Origin: Stromatinia cepivora | Taxonomy: Eukaryota; Ascomycota; Leotiomycetes; Helotiales; Sclerotiniaceae | Assembly: GCA_014898415.1 (NCBI GenBank) | Contig: RCTD01000017.1 | Coordinates: 247,001 to 311,000, forward strand | DNA length: 64,000 nt | Direction of reading: 5' to 3' | In this document: piece after piece, positions 37,030 through 48,861 of the stretch | Layout: every line of letters starts with the position of its first letter | Position numbering within the stretch: position 1 is the stretch's first letter | Notes under the pieces: model-generated | Databases searched by the model: none | Told to the model about the DNA's origin: nothing | Seen by the model: the letters and a program-made list of their open reading frames with translations, nothing else | Translations under genes and position numbers: made by a program

Positions 37030-38135
37030 ATGCCTGAAACTCGTAACACTAAGCTGAAAGCCAACGACAGGCTGCGGGATAAAGTCTCATCAAAACGAGT
37101 CAGTCGAAAACGAGTCAATCTAAATCCAAAAAGAAGAAAAAAGAGCAACATTGCCGCCGATGCCGCCGATAGTCAATCCAGAATTACACTTCTCGATCTA
37201 CCGTTGGAAGTTCGACAGATGATCTACAAGCTCACAATTGTCGGAAAGAACCCAATTCAAATCACTTCACCAATGGATACTCTTCCCCGTGGACATCCCG
37301 AGAAGAAAATCGCACGCCGCCAAAGCCAAAGGGTGGTGCTGCCCTTCTCGAAGTGAGCAAGGCAGTGCACCGTGACGCTGCTCAGTATTTCTACGAGAAT
37401 AATAATTTTGTCATTGGATCTCCTATTAAACACATGCACCACGTGGGTCGCTTCACACGGAGTAGTAGATCGAGTACCAAGGCCAATCGCCACGGGCTAC
37501 AATCTTTTCTCACTCGCGTACCGCGATTCTATGTCAGTTGTATCAAAGAACTTACGATTCTAAGTGCCGTAGCTATTTTGTCAAAATCGCATTGGTGTAG
37601 TTTATGGGGGAATCCAGGTATAGGAATATGTCCTGGACACCCCCCCGTAAGCCATCATCTTCCTAATAGTATCATCGCACATTTTCAGGATATGACGGTT
37701 GCTGCACTTAAACGCTTTTCCGGTCTGCGAGTAGCCAATGTCATTTTCACGGATGTCGAAGATGCGGAAGATGATTGGCGGGAGTCACCTGAAGTGACGG
37801 TGGAGAGGAGTCTAGTCAATTCATTCAACATTTTGTTCCATCATGAAAACCTTGAAAAGATCACCTTGAGATTAGACTTAAAGGGTAAGCCACCTCGCTA
37901 TCGCTTTTGCGCCAGGCACCCAACGGAGGGCAGTCACATTTTTCATGTAATTGAGAAAGCAATGAAGAAGGCTGTGAAGGGTCAAGATGGCTTTTGGGTA
38001 TCTCCTGAAACGAATGGAGATGATATAGATGATTCTAAAGGCATTTTACTTGCAAGGTACCAGGGCGAAGCTGGAGAAAGAACAGATGCAGATGGAATTC
38101 AGAGTTACCTATGGCAGATTTCTAGGAAAGAATGA
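37030..38135 (+). pseudogene. 2EXR/F-box-like protein gene with one internal frameshift
   Basis: The first frame (37030 to about 37301) encodes a Lys/Arg-rich head and then ITLLDLPLEVRQMIYKLTIV, the L-P-x-E-[IV]-R-x-x-I-Y pattern that opens the large fungal 2EXR/F-box-like family. After the codons for HPE (37294-37302) the similarity moves to another frame: ENRTPPKPKGGAALLEVSKA, then VHRDAAQYFYENNNF, which is the normal next block (inherited 'L..S+.i..e....fy..n.F'). The second frame runs intact to 38135 and includes SFLTRVPRFYVSCIKELTI and HENLEKITLRLDLKGKP. One base appears to be missing in GAGAAGAAAATC at about 37300-37309. This may be a true frameshift, a sequencing error in the A run or, less likely, a recoding site. 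The function of the family is unclear; many members are lineage-expanded orphans. A decayed relative lies 1.9 kb downstream. Confidence 0.65.
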
Positions 38136-38369
38136 GGGAAGCTATGTTATAGAGATTTGGACGATAACGCTTTGGTAAGGGTATACAAGAAGAGAAAAGT
38201 TATTTCCTCACGTATCAGTGCCCTAGTGCCGAGATATGTTTTACTTGAACGCTTACATACATTCATTAATAATAAGAATTCTGATCCGGACTCACCATAC
38301 ACTAAACGAAATCATATCAAAATTGATGATTTTTCAACTTTTCAAACCCTTATTATTTATATAAAAATT

Positions 38370-38760
38370 TAGAATAATTTATTTAAATCTATATTTATAT
38401 AAAAATAATTATTCGAAATTCATTAAATGTTAAATAAAATATTTTTGTATATTTTTATTTTGAAATTATATATATTCAAAACCAAAAAAGCAAAAAAATT
38501 CAAAAAAAAATCATTTATTTTATATAGGAAAAATATTACATATTCGAAATTTTGAAAAATTTGAATTTTAAATTAGTATAACTTTTGAATCAAAATTAGT
38601 ATAACTTTTGAATCAAAATTATGAAAAATAAAAAATAAATTTTTTTATAATTTAATTGTATTTAATTATTATATTAAAAATTTTGAAATTTTTTATTTAA
38701 TATTGAAAAAATTAAACCTTATATAAGAAAATATGATTTTTGCAAAGATTCTATCACAAA
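38370..38760. other. Extremely AT-rich patch
   Basis: About 390 bases of nearly pure A/T with only scattered G or C, abruptly different from both flanks. It contains a 23-bp direct repeat and many TTTTTAAA/ATTTAAT words. No ORF of interest. It could be a remnant of RIP-mutated DNA, an AT-rich spacer insertion or a replication or matrix element. The sequence alone does not decide. Confidence 0.85.
38571..38616. repeat. Tandem repeat, 2 x 23 bp, inside the AT-rich patch
   Basis: Two identical copies of a 23-bp unit starting AATTAGTATAACTTTTG, at 38571-38593 and 38594-38616, followed by the first bases of a third copy. Confidence 0.9.
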
Positions 38761-39994
38761 TTCGAATAATGTGCGATGAGTAGATTCCAGAACTCTTACA
38801 TAATTTTTCGCGCTCAAAGCTCTTTTCACCTGACCATTCTCCTCCCTCATATAACCCACAGGCACCAGTACGAAATCTACATGGTGAGTACTTCATTCGA
38901 GTCATCGTCTCATGATTTTGGCATGATCGTTTCTATACAAATTAGTACTGTTCTACAAGAGAAAAAAATCTATCACCAAACCCACTGTCCACCGATACGC
39001 GGACATTGACACGCGTAGGGATAATTAGGATATATGAAAATTCGTAAATCCTATTTATACCTACTTTTCTATGATATATATCTCAGAGTATATCAGCACA
39101 ACGAATGCGAATAGCTGTATTGGAGCCTTCTGTGACAATTTTCGCGATCAAGCAATCACATGGCACGACACATTGCAATCGCAAACGCATATCCACCAAA
39201 GGCGCAATTGAGCTCATAAGGATTCAATTCAATTGATGCACACTCGAAACGGCACCGAGACGACCAGCTAAAATCATAATCGAATTGATCAATAGTCGAA
39301 CAAACTCCATACATGAGGCGAGAACTTTACCTACACGGTATACCAGGGCCGCGATAGTGAGGTTTCGGGGGTAGGTAATTAGATATTCTATCAAACGGGC
39401 AAGTTGATTATATCAGTCATTTTCCTTACGGCTGCTTCGGCAATACTATCTTCGAATACAACTTGTCATTTTCCAGGCTATCCCGCTCTCGCATTTACAT
39501 TCTCGTAAATTAGGTAGGTATCCCTCTTATACTCTACCCTCACATCTCACCGACTATTAAGTATCGAAGGATTTAAAAAATTTGAGTTTTATTCTTCTCC
39601 AAATCCGATAACTTGTTTCGGTTAGTTATCTTGCTAGTTTCAAGGGCGTCAAATCAGAATGGTCAGGGTCATCAACAACCAGACGATAGAATGCCTTCAT
39701 TTGCTACACGATTCCTTGAGTAGGTCGAAGCCGTCCTTGTTCATCCAAATTGCGAACGCATGTATGCAGCAATTAGAAGAACTATAGCTAATGCAATACC
39801 GACATCTATCCTAACTCCCAGCAACATCGAGGGAAGAAGAATCCGGTGTGGCAAATCCCGCTCCTCCACTCATTGAGCAAGATTGGACTGACCTACGGGT
39901 TTTCATGGGCTTGGTTGCATTGCTAGGCAGTATATATATTGAGAGTTTAATGCATTAGGTGGTGAGAGGTGAGATGAGGAAGTTTGTAAAGTAA
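38761..39994. other. Intergenic region
   Basis: No supportable gene between the AT-rich patch and the 2EXR-like relic. If the relic's N-terminal half ever lay here it is no longer recognisable to me. Confidence 0.4.
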
Positions 39995-40448
39995 CTTCAG
40001 TGCTTCCTTACCGTGACACCACGGTTTTATACCAAATGCACCAGGTCAATTACTATCAGGGCCCATCATGGCTTTCCCTTTAGAAAAGTGAAATTTAGCT
40101 ATCTGGATCTCATATACTTTGGGAATATGACAACTACCACACTAAAAAGCTTCCCCAACTTGTGGAGTTAGAACATTGAATTTACTGGGCACGACGGAAG
40201 GAACCCTACAACTTCTCCAGGTCCTGTTCGCGGTCTAAAAGATATATTTAGTATATTCCATTTGTTACGCACCCTGTTTCGAACATCACACTCTTGAAGA
40301 GATAAACCTGAACGTAGATTTGAGGGGCAAGCCAGATATGTATGCGACCGATTTTCATCAAAACAAAGCTGGGGACCCAGTTCGTGACATTTTCCTCTTG
40401 ATTAAAAGAGCGATAAAACGCTCTACGAAGAAGCAGAAGGGTGTTTGA
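39995..40448 (+). pseudogene. Decayed paralogue of the 2EXR-like gene at 37030-38135
   Basis: Collinear, degraded similarity to the C-terminal half of the upstream gene. LQCFLTVTPRFYTKCTRSIT matches LQSFLTRVPRFYVSCIKELT. LIYFGNMTTTTLKSFPNLW matches IIAHFQDMTVAALKRFSGLR. After a frameshift, FEHHTLEEINLNVDLRGKPD matches FHHENLEKITLRLDLKGKPP, ending with KRAIKRSTKKQKGV. There is a nonsense TAG at 40169-40171 and a frame change before 40278; no start codon or LPLEVR block is left. The order and spacing of three separate blocks make chance very unlikely. The copy arose by duplication in the same orientation and has since decayed. Confidence 0.85.
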
Positions 40449-41807
40449 AGTATCAAAAAAATTATTTTGGAATAACATACTCAAAGAGGTAGAAATATCT
40501 GGTTTTTCCGAGCCTAGAATCTACATGATTATCCGACATCGGTTTTATGCTTATTGTTAAGCGTATGCGGCTGAAGTTTTGATATGAATAGAAAGGTAAA
40601 AATAATTACTGAGATAGGTTACGTTTAAAGCTAATAACGGACGCGACAGTTCGCATATTAATTATTTTTTTATGTTTGTCAATGAGTAGGAGTGTGGATT
40701 GCCAATGCGATGGATGGATGGTGCAAGAAAGAAAGAAACAATACAGAAATGAGACGGTTGGAATAGGAAGTTCTCACTTGACGTAGCGACTATATCTAAT
40801 ATTCATTAGTTCCTAATTAATTACTATAATGTTAAACCCTTATGACCATCAATTATGACCATCAATTATGACCATCACTATCAGCTTCTGAAGACGCACG
40901 CAAATTGAACCCTCCTTTACCCATCCCGTCCGAAATTTGTCAATTGTATGCAAAAAAGTTGAGTGATCAAGGATCTATCATCAGACCAAAGTAAAATGTA
41001 GGAAATACTCCAATCTAGTTTTCAACCTAACTGTCTGCATATCTATCGAAAACGCAGCATCCAACCTACTTACAATCCTTTGCAAAAGAATATTCAACTC
41101 CACCCACAATCTCATTTACAAATTAGCCGTTCTCTGCAAATAGGGGCGAGCCTATAGTGGTTAGAATTGACGATTAGAGATAGAATCACAGGGTGAATGG
41201 CAATCAGAGGTATCTATCCAATGAAAAAAAGTGAAGGTAAAAGAGTTTTTGAATCACCATACCTAAAATGTATATTCGAGCAAGCTCACTGGATCGAGAC
41301 TCATTTCTTGTTCCTGTGCATCAAGTACTGCCCGATGGCGTTCAAACCCAGATGTGGCTTCACTTGATACGATAAGGGAAAATCTGTATAGTAAGAGATT
41401 TAATATTCATGCAGTGCTACTGCAAAAATGACTGGTAAGGAGATGGATCACTTTCGACCCATCGTTTCACAGATGAACTACTGGCAAATATTATGCTCTG
41501 TATTGCACTGGCAACTAGAAAGGCTCTCGATTATATTGCAAGCCCTTCCTAACACGACATCTTCATTCAGCAAAACAGTTCGGGTCGAAAGCTACCGAGC
41601 CTTCGTTTCTTCGTTTTTAGGCGTACTCCTATCCTGAGCCACTTTCTAACACATTCGGCCCTATACCCAACACCGTTCGAGCCTACTCCAGATTTCGCAC
41701 TCCTCGTAGCTTCAGTAGTTTTACCAGTCGCACTCGCACATATTCGGTCCTTTCCCCGTGAACGTCTACCTCTATTAGTTTGCGAACCCAAGCCGCGATA
41801 CCCCCGC
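40449..41807. other. Intergenic region
   Basis: No gene seen. Includes the 13-bp tandem repeat listed separately. Confidence 0.5.
40841..40878. repeat. Tandem repeat, about 3 x 13 bp
   Basis: The unit TATGACCATCAAT occurs twice in full (40841-40853, 40854-40866), followed by a nearly complete third copy (TATGACCATCAC). Confidence 0.9.
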
Positions 41808-41945
41808 CAACACCGTCCCACCCACGCCGTCATGACTTGACCTTCTTCACATATCCACCCATATCGGCCCTTTCCCCAACACCGTCCCACCCACGCCGTC
41901 ATGACTTGACCCTCTTCACATATCCACCCATATCGGCCCTTTCCC
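41808..41945. repeat. Tandem repeat, 2 x 69 bp
   Basis: Two copies (41808-41876 and 41877-41945), differing at about one base, each beginning CAACACCGTCCCACCCACG and ending CGGCCCTTTCCC. Because 69 is a multiple of three the repeat stays open in some frames on both strands (the peptide SHPRRHDLT is duplicated), but no real gene is evident. The terminal CGGCCCTTTCCCC word recurs in diverged form several times between 41750 and 42230. Confidence 0.9.
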
Positions 41946-44900
41946 CAACCTACCCACTTTCCCGCTTCCCATGCTCGCTCCGATCCGCTCCGCAGAATTA
42001 CCCCAACAAGTCAAAAATTACACTGCCGGAAACACAATCTCCACCGAAAGCGGAATCGGTTCGGCCCTTTCCCTAATAGCCGCGACCCAATCTCCACGAA
42101 ATCCTTCCTCCCAACTTGTTGAAACCCGTCCACGCCCGAGTGGGTCCTTTCCCCGATCCTTCTATCAGTCAAAGTCCCACCGTGAAATTTACATACCGTG
42201 CTCATTAAGGGTGGAAATCGGTCTTTTCCCCAAGTGCCGAATCCCAATATCCTCTTCTGCAATCCTCATCTTAAACCTACGTAGCACACATCAAACTCTT
42301 TTTTTTCTTTACTTGGAATCAATTTTGTCTTGTAAAAGTTTTCATGCCAAATCCCACTTTTGAGCTCTAAAACCCAATCAATGAATACGCAATGTTGAGC
42401 GACTCATATTGCGCAGTTCCCGCTCTCACCTATTTGCCATCAAGTTCTAGTACAGCTATCAGAACCGCATACTCGACTCCTACAGAATATACTAATTGAT
42501 TTGTGAGAGATAAGTGGTTTGACAGTAAGTTTGATGTCCGAGCGGGAAGAAATTTCAAGTTGGTTGAACAGTGCGCTAGTGCTCGCGCGATCGATCTTTC
42601 CGCTCCCAAACTTTATTTCAAGGTTTAGCTTATGTTAACCTACACCCATATCATAAAAGAATAATCCCGCGGAAATCGAAAAGTAAATTCTTGAGATATT
42701 TCCAAATCTTAGTGTTGTTTGTTTGTTGGTTGTAGTGCTACGATAACAAGATGTTGCATTGGATGAAATTTCGTTGACAAGTTCGAATAAAGTTTCTGCA
42801 CGCACGTAGTTGATACCCTTTCTTGGCTCACCGTGTACACACTATCGGGCGGGACCGCCATCTTCCTTGAAAAGCTAGAATATTCAGGGTTCAAGTCGTC
42901 TTGATGGTTTGATTGTTTTCCTGCCTTCTGTTTGGACTTGTAACTTTGTAGAAGCCTGAAGCCTTGGCTATTTCTTTGATATATAAGGATTGATATAAGG
43001 TTGTTAAGGAAAATTCGTTGATCCACTTACAATACATTTGTTTCATTGCAGGTCCAGTCCCAAAGCCAAAGCTTTCGTGATGAAGACCTTTGCGATATGA
43101 GGGCTAGCAGTAGATATTGGTAACAACATTGACTCAACATACTCAAATTTCGGAGTGATGTTGATTAACCCAAACTCTTGTTTGAATGTGGATTGGAGTC
43201 AGTGACCCTCACTGGAGGTCAAGCAACAAAACAGAATTTCTGGTGTAGTACACCGCACTTTGAATATCTATATACACGAGGAACTTGAAGAGAAAGTTAC
43301 TTAATCAACGGATTGACATATAAGCTGCAGAAAAAAAGCTGCCTCTTTGTTCTCTTAGTGAGGAATTGATCAAGTTGTTAGTGAAAGTACTTCCCTCATA
43401 CTCCCCGAGATCTTCAACTTAGCATCATAAGACCATATATTCTCCATCGAAATTGTCCCAGATCGCATGCAATAGAATATACAAACTTTTCTGGCGCCGA
43501 AGATCGGTAACCACCAGTTCGTTCAATTCATTATGAAGATAAGAAATGTTTCACGACTTTTGCTTGACATATTCAATTGACTTTACAGAAATTGAAAGTT
43601 ACATTACACAACAGTTTTAACAGCGAAGTTGTGCGACTTATATTTTAGTCCAAATCCTGCAAAACGCATATATAGGTAGTAATACAGGGTAATCATTCAT
43701 GCAATTCCAAGGTTGCGCTCGTGTGCACCGCGTAAATTCCGTGGAGATTTTTGTTCTGCTCGTTGTTTGGATAACATCAATGGCGATAAGAATGTTTCAC
43801 TACATCTAACGTGTTTGACCTTCTGTTTTAAAATTTGTTTGCAGGATTAGCGGGTTTACTCAATTCAGTGTTGATCGATGATATATATCATTTCGCATAT
43901 TGAGTATATTAAAGGGGACAACATGATTTCGGAAGATTAAAGCCTGGTTGAAGGATCAAAGATGGGGTCGCACGTGTTAAATCTATCATACAGTGACGGG
44001 AGTTGGGCAATCGACGTGATCACAAGATACGACTTTTCCTTCTCAAATGTGATGGATATGAGAGTTGGGGGGTGGGATGTGTGGGGAGCAAAATGAAGGG
44101 ACAAATTACTTAGAACGAACAGGATGATGACTGGGCAAGAAACAACTTCCCCAGATTATCACATGTGAGCTTTTATTTCTAGAAGTCAAGTTGGCAGCAG
44201 TGGCAAGTTCAAGGGTCTTCCCCCACTTTCCATTAGGACGACTGATAATTTATCAGCCGTGTATCTTGAACGAAAAAGGATGAAGATTTATTACTCTAGC
44301 ATCGGACACACTATACTAGCCTAACAGCCAAGAAAACTTCAATAGCCCTATCTCATTATCAGGTCATTCAAAAGATATTTTTTAATATTTTTTAATGCCT
44401 CAATTCATTCTCGGTCCTTGATGCATCATGCTAGTCGATCTAGAACACTCGGGTCTAAACCAAACACCCCGCACTGAGAAAATGATAGGAAATCCGTATT
44501 TATTTTAATGGATAGTATCGGGAAATTGTTTATGATTTGCCCTCAATTTTCTGGAATTGAAAGTTGTAGCAGTAGTGGGAGGCAAACACTTCGTATTAAA
44601 ATATCGGCAGGTTTTCGCCATGGAATTTATGGTCCATCATGATAACGAAAAATCCATTGTGTCATTCCATCAATCACCCCATGCCAATGAATGCCAATTA
44701 CGCCATCTATAATTCGAGCAGACACGCAGGTCCAATCACATGCGATATAACTAGTCCAACATTGATCCCTACATGAGCCCGGCCTAGATGCAGGGCCAAG
44801 TCCTTAGGTATGTTTGGTACAGTCCTATATGATAAGAACTCGAGAGGTTTGGTATCGTGACTATATCGAAGTCACGATACCTGTGTACATACTCGGGGTA

Positions 44901-47061
44901 CACGAGAACGTGACCTTCATCTTACTATGGCGGGGTCTCTCACTTGGGGTGATGAGGCCGGCTCGATGCTGGAATAGGGTTTCTCCGTGTTTATTCGGAT
45001 CGATGGATAGCTAAAATGTAGGTAAACTCTGTACCGGTACTTCCGGTACCAAGGTCCGGCATGGAAACGGATGTGTTACATCTGAAGTTTAAATTGGGAT
45101 GAGATACTAGGGAGTTAGGTCCCTACTTACATACTCCCATGTATCATGTATCACGATAATGTACTTTTATGTCTTGCTCCATGTTCAAAAGATTGATTAG
45201 TCCTGTGTAACCCGAGTAATGACCCCTCATCGCCGTTATCTCTAGTATTTTTGTCCACAAAAAGAAATTCATCGTCTCAAAACTCATGAGCAGTGAGTTA
45301 TTAGCATATCAACTAGTAGATAGAACGAACTTCCAAATCAGATGATCTCGCATCGTCTTTCACGAGTCATGAGTTTACATCTGACAGCTTCTTGAAGGTT
45401 ACCCCGCATTCTCTTGGCATTTCTACACACCACACTGAAGATATAAATTCTCAACCACTAATCACCGCCAACAGTTATTGTACGACGCAGTGTGAATTGA
45501 CCAGTCATATCTCATATCTCATCTCTGTCCACTACTTCCACGATAAGGGGATAAAAAACGCCTATTTACCCCTCTGAACTCAAACGCCTCTAAGAAATTC
45601 TCCTAATTCTTCCTCACACATCAATTTTTCGTCCGAAGATGGGCAAACCAAAAGCGCCTTTACGCCCCCCAACCCAACAAAATGGATACGAAAAGCCAGC
45701 GGCCATTGTATTACATAACCCCTTCGTAATCTGATAGGGGTTATATTCGGACAATATTCGGAATGGTACGCTGTTTAAATTATTACTTGCATATGAGACG
45801 CGTGGGATTTTGAACGTTCTTCGTATTACATACAATTTTCGAAGCCTAGAAAATTTTCTTCTGGAATACCCGTTTCTGGAAAAAGTATTAGTGATTAGCC
45901 AATCAATCTCCGGGCGTGAAAGCTGGTGAACCCCTAAATTTACCGAATACACGGGACGGAAAGGGAATAATACCAAGCACTTCTCCCCCCATTAGGGATC
46001 TAGATCGCCTAAAACAAGCCATCCATTCATCAAACCCCGACATTATCCCGAATATTTCATCGACTGTTTACCTATCACCTCCTGGCATTGCATGTCTGCA
46101 CACGGCACCTAAAAAAGCATTGCCTCTCAATAGTTCGCATCTAATGTAATGCAAGTCGCTGGAAAGTGATATGATATATCATATCATCGTACAAGCAATG
46201 TAACGGTCAAGACGGAATTTAAAATCCGATACCAAGGTATGAAATGGGAGGCCTTGCTGTCTTGCTCTTGGCGAGGTTTGCCTGGTTTGCTGTATTTGCT
46301 TGCATAAGTCTTTGCAGGAAACCCCGACATCGCACATATAACTAGGGCACGCCATTGTGTATGGAAGGTCACGCTGTTGGTGTTGCACAGCTCATAAAGT
46401 CGCATTAGTACATGCGAGCTTGGGATGTGATATATCCTGTAACTGAGCGGGATGATAAATGCAGCATGGCGTGTTACACAGCATGAAAAAGGGTATTCAG
46501 AAACAAGGCTTGCATGGAGTTTGATGGATTCAGATTAGTACCTACCAGAACTTTCCAGAAATTTAAGGATATAATTCTCCTAGCATACCACAAACCAAAC
46601 TTTACTGAAATCTGGAGTAAGCACTGATGACTTGCAGCTACGCGGTACATGTATAAATGCACTGCAATCATACCAATAGAATGAATCAAACTTACCAATT
46701 CTCCCATGGCGTGGAAGTCTTTACAATCCACTTTACCCGGTAGATTTGCTTTCTTTACCGGAAACAAAGAGATAGACAGCAAAGCTTTCAATTCCACTTC
46801 GAATATTCATCCTCACGCTCATCCATCCGTGCAAACATGTAACAGTGCAGGGTTACAGCCGCCTGGTGGCATAGTTCAATAATGCCAAGAAAAAAATATA
46901 CTTATCACAGGTCTAGCGGTGAGAAAATACTATTCTCAGCACCCCATCACAGGTAACTCGAGCTCAACCTCTGCACGATGCCCCCACCAGAACACCCCTT
47001 CAAACCTTTGTAACTAATATCCTCCATTTGTGAGAGAACTCGATTAAATTATGAATGGCGT
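41946..47061. other. Long gene-poor region
   Basis: About 5 kb with no supportable gene. The longest ORFs (for example 45614-45976 minus, 120 codons) do not resemble any family, and neighbouring frames show no exon-like signals. Short palindromic words such as CCGGTACTTCCGGTAC lie near 45037-45052. The first 300 bases continue the degenerate CGGCCCTTTCCCC repeat field. Confidence 0.45.
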
Positions 47062-47385
47062 CTACTTCTTCCCCTCCTGCTCCGTTTCGCCTCCATCAGC
47101 TTTCTTCTGATCGGCTAAGTATGCCATTGGCAGAACACTTTGAGCGCAATAAATTACATGAGGCTCACCAGCTGCCTGCTTCTCCCTCATTCTTCTAGCA
47201 TTTTCTTCTTTCTATGCCTACGTAGCCGAGCCAGACTTTGTATTTTCCTGCACCCGAGCTGTATTTAATATAATGACCCTTAATAGATGAGATCGTTAGT
47301 AACATAAAAAGATTAGTTACAACCTGGCCCTTCTTTTTCTTTTCTGCAGCCTTACGATCCAATACTCTCTGATTGCCTCTACCAT
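47062..47385 (-). pseudogene. Decayed SERF/4F5-family small protein gene
   Basis: On the minus strand an ATG at 47385 is followed, after what looks like loss of one base in codon 2, by RGNQRVLDRKAAEKKKKGQ. This is the signature N-terminus of the small basic 4F5/SERF family (normally M-x-RGNQR...). A 76-nt intron (47323-47248, GTTGTA..TGCAG) joins in frame to ENTKSGSAT, then TAG-Ala-TAG (47220-47212), then KEENARRMREKQAA, the usual second half. The remaining C-terminus (GEPHVIYCAQSVLPMAYLAD ... EQEGKK) is longer than and unlike the family, and ends at TAG 47062. Three lesions (one-base loss, two TAGs that could have been CAG) make it a pseudogene. SERF proteins modulate amyloid formation and bind RNA in other eukaryotes. 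A working copy presumably exists elsewhere. Confidence 0.72.
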
Positions 47386-48861
47386 GGTCAAAGGATACGT
47401 GTTCATCTCAATATACAGCCTACAATCCAACAGATATACATAAGTAAAGCCTCTACTTTACGTAGCTGTTGAGACTGATACTAATGAGACCAAAAGAATG
47501 GCTAAGACACTATCCAGTATTGCCACGGTGAATAGTACTCTTTATCCACTACATCTTCGCGCGCGTTTATGGCTCTTTCAAGGTGTGCCAGCGCGTTTAA
47601 ATCCATTGGTTGGAATGTAACTATGTAGTAACCGTAAACCAGGAGAAGTCAATTGCCAATGGAGCCATATATGAAGGGTTTCGTAGAAAAAGCGAAAGAT
47701 CGTGCGACTTTGGGGGTTTTCAGAAACCAGATTAAGAAGATGTATTAAGTTATATATGTCTATCCAAAATACATAAAGTGAAGAAACAAATTTTATTCAA
47801 GTGCTATAGTGTGAGAAAGTTGGGATATCAAGGCCTGATGCGTAGCTAGTTCGTAGTCATATGGTCACATGACTCTTCGTATTTAGATATAAAAAAAGGC
47901 TCTGCTTCCCTTTCCTTAAAGAAATCAATCGTCTTACCACCAATCTTTTTATATACTATTTGTATACAACCCAAACCATTATTTAAACCTACTAGTTTTA
48001 CTACTTGAAGCTTCTACAATGTAATCTGATCAGTTCCAATTCCCATTTCCCTTCGCAGCGTGCTATCGGGACGCACATATCTCGACTTACCTCTTTCACA
48101 ATAATAGTAACAAGAGAGAATAAAGATCCGAGTATTGTCATGCAGTCGGCAATGATGTGGAACGAAGACGGGAAAAGGATCTTCCTTTGGTCAGGCTGAC
48201 AGGCTAGCAAACCCAAAAGTATATCTTCAAAATGGGAATTACTAGAAGTGCAAATATCCAGAAATGCATTCCTTGATTAAATAAGATATTTGCTCATCAG
48301 CGTTTTGGCCCGGGGAAGAGTAATAAAGTAGGCAGAAACTTGCTAGCAGTTCTATTCGTCAAAGTCAATACTTATCAAAGCTCAAGTCACAGAACAGATG
48401 AGTGCTTTTTATCATTTACCTGTTTCAAAAGTCATTTGTAATTGCCAGATTCAAAGGCGCAGGTAATATATAGAGGAGTGATTCGAAGACTTCACCTTAC
48501 TGCTTTATAAAATTTAGTGCGGGAGGACTGCAAAGGTTTGCACAATTGAGATCTCCATGCGCGAGCCGAATAGATTCAGAACATAACATAAGGCGAGGAT
48601 ACGAGGTTCGCCATCTCCGCGTTGATTCTGTTTCTGCATTCTCTAAGTTCTTCAGAAGTGCACTTGCTAGGCACTGTCATCGCAGATGACATGTCAGCAT
48701 CATCCAACCTTAGAGAGAGTACTGGTTCAAGGCACGCTAGGTCAGCAATCTGAGTCTTCATTACTTATTTCGACATTTCACTTATATTTATTTTACTTGA
48801 CATTTTTTCAGGAGATCAGGATTTTATATTTTATATTTAGCTTTTTAAATTTAACCACACA
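47386..48861. other. Intergenic region
   Basis: No gene seen. The last 100 bases before 48862 are T/A-rich (TTTTATATTTTATATTTAGC) and probably hold the promoter and leader of the following secreted-protein gene. Confidence 0.45.

Noticed and set aside
38370..38760. Calling the AT-rich patch a proven RIP-mutated transposon
   Set aside because: No transposase fragment, terminal repeat or second copy is visible, so only base composition supports it.
45614..45976. 120-codon minus-strand ORF
   Set aside because: Unstructured basic/aromatic composition, no family resemblance and no conserved-looking motif.
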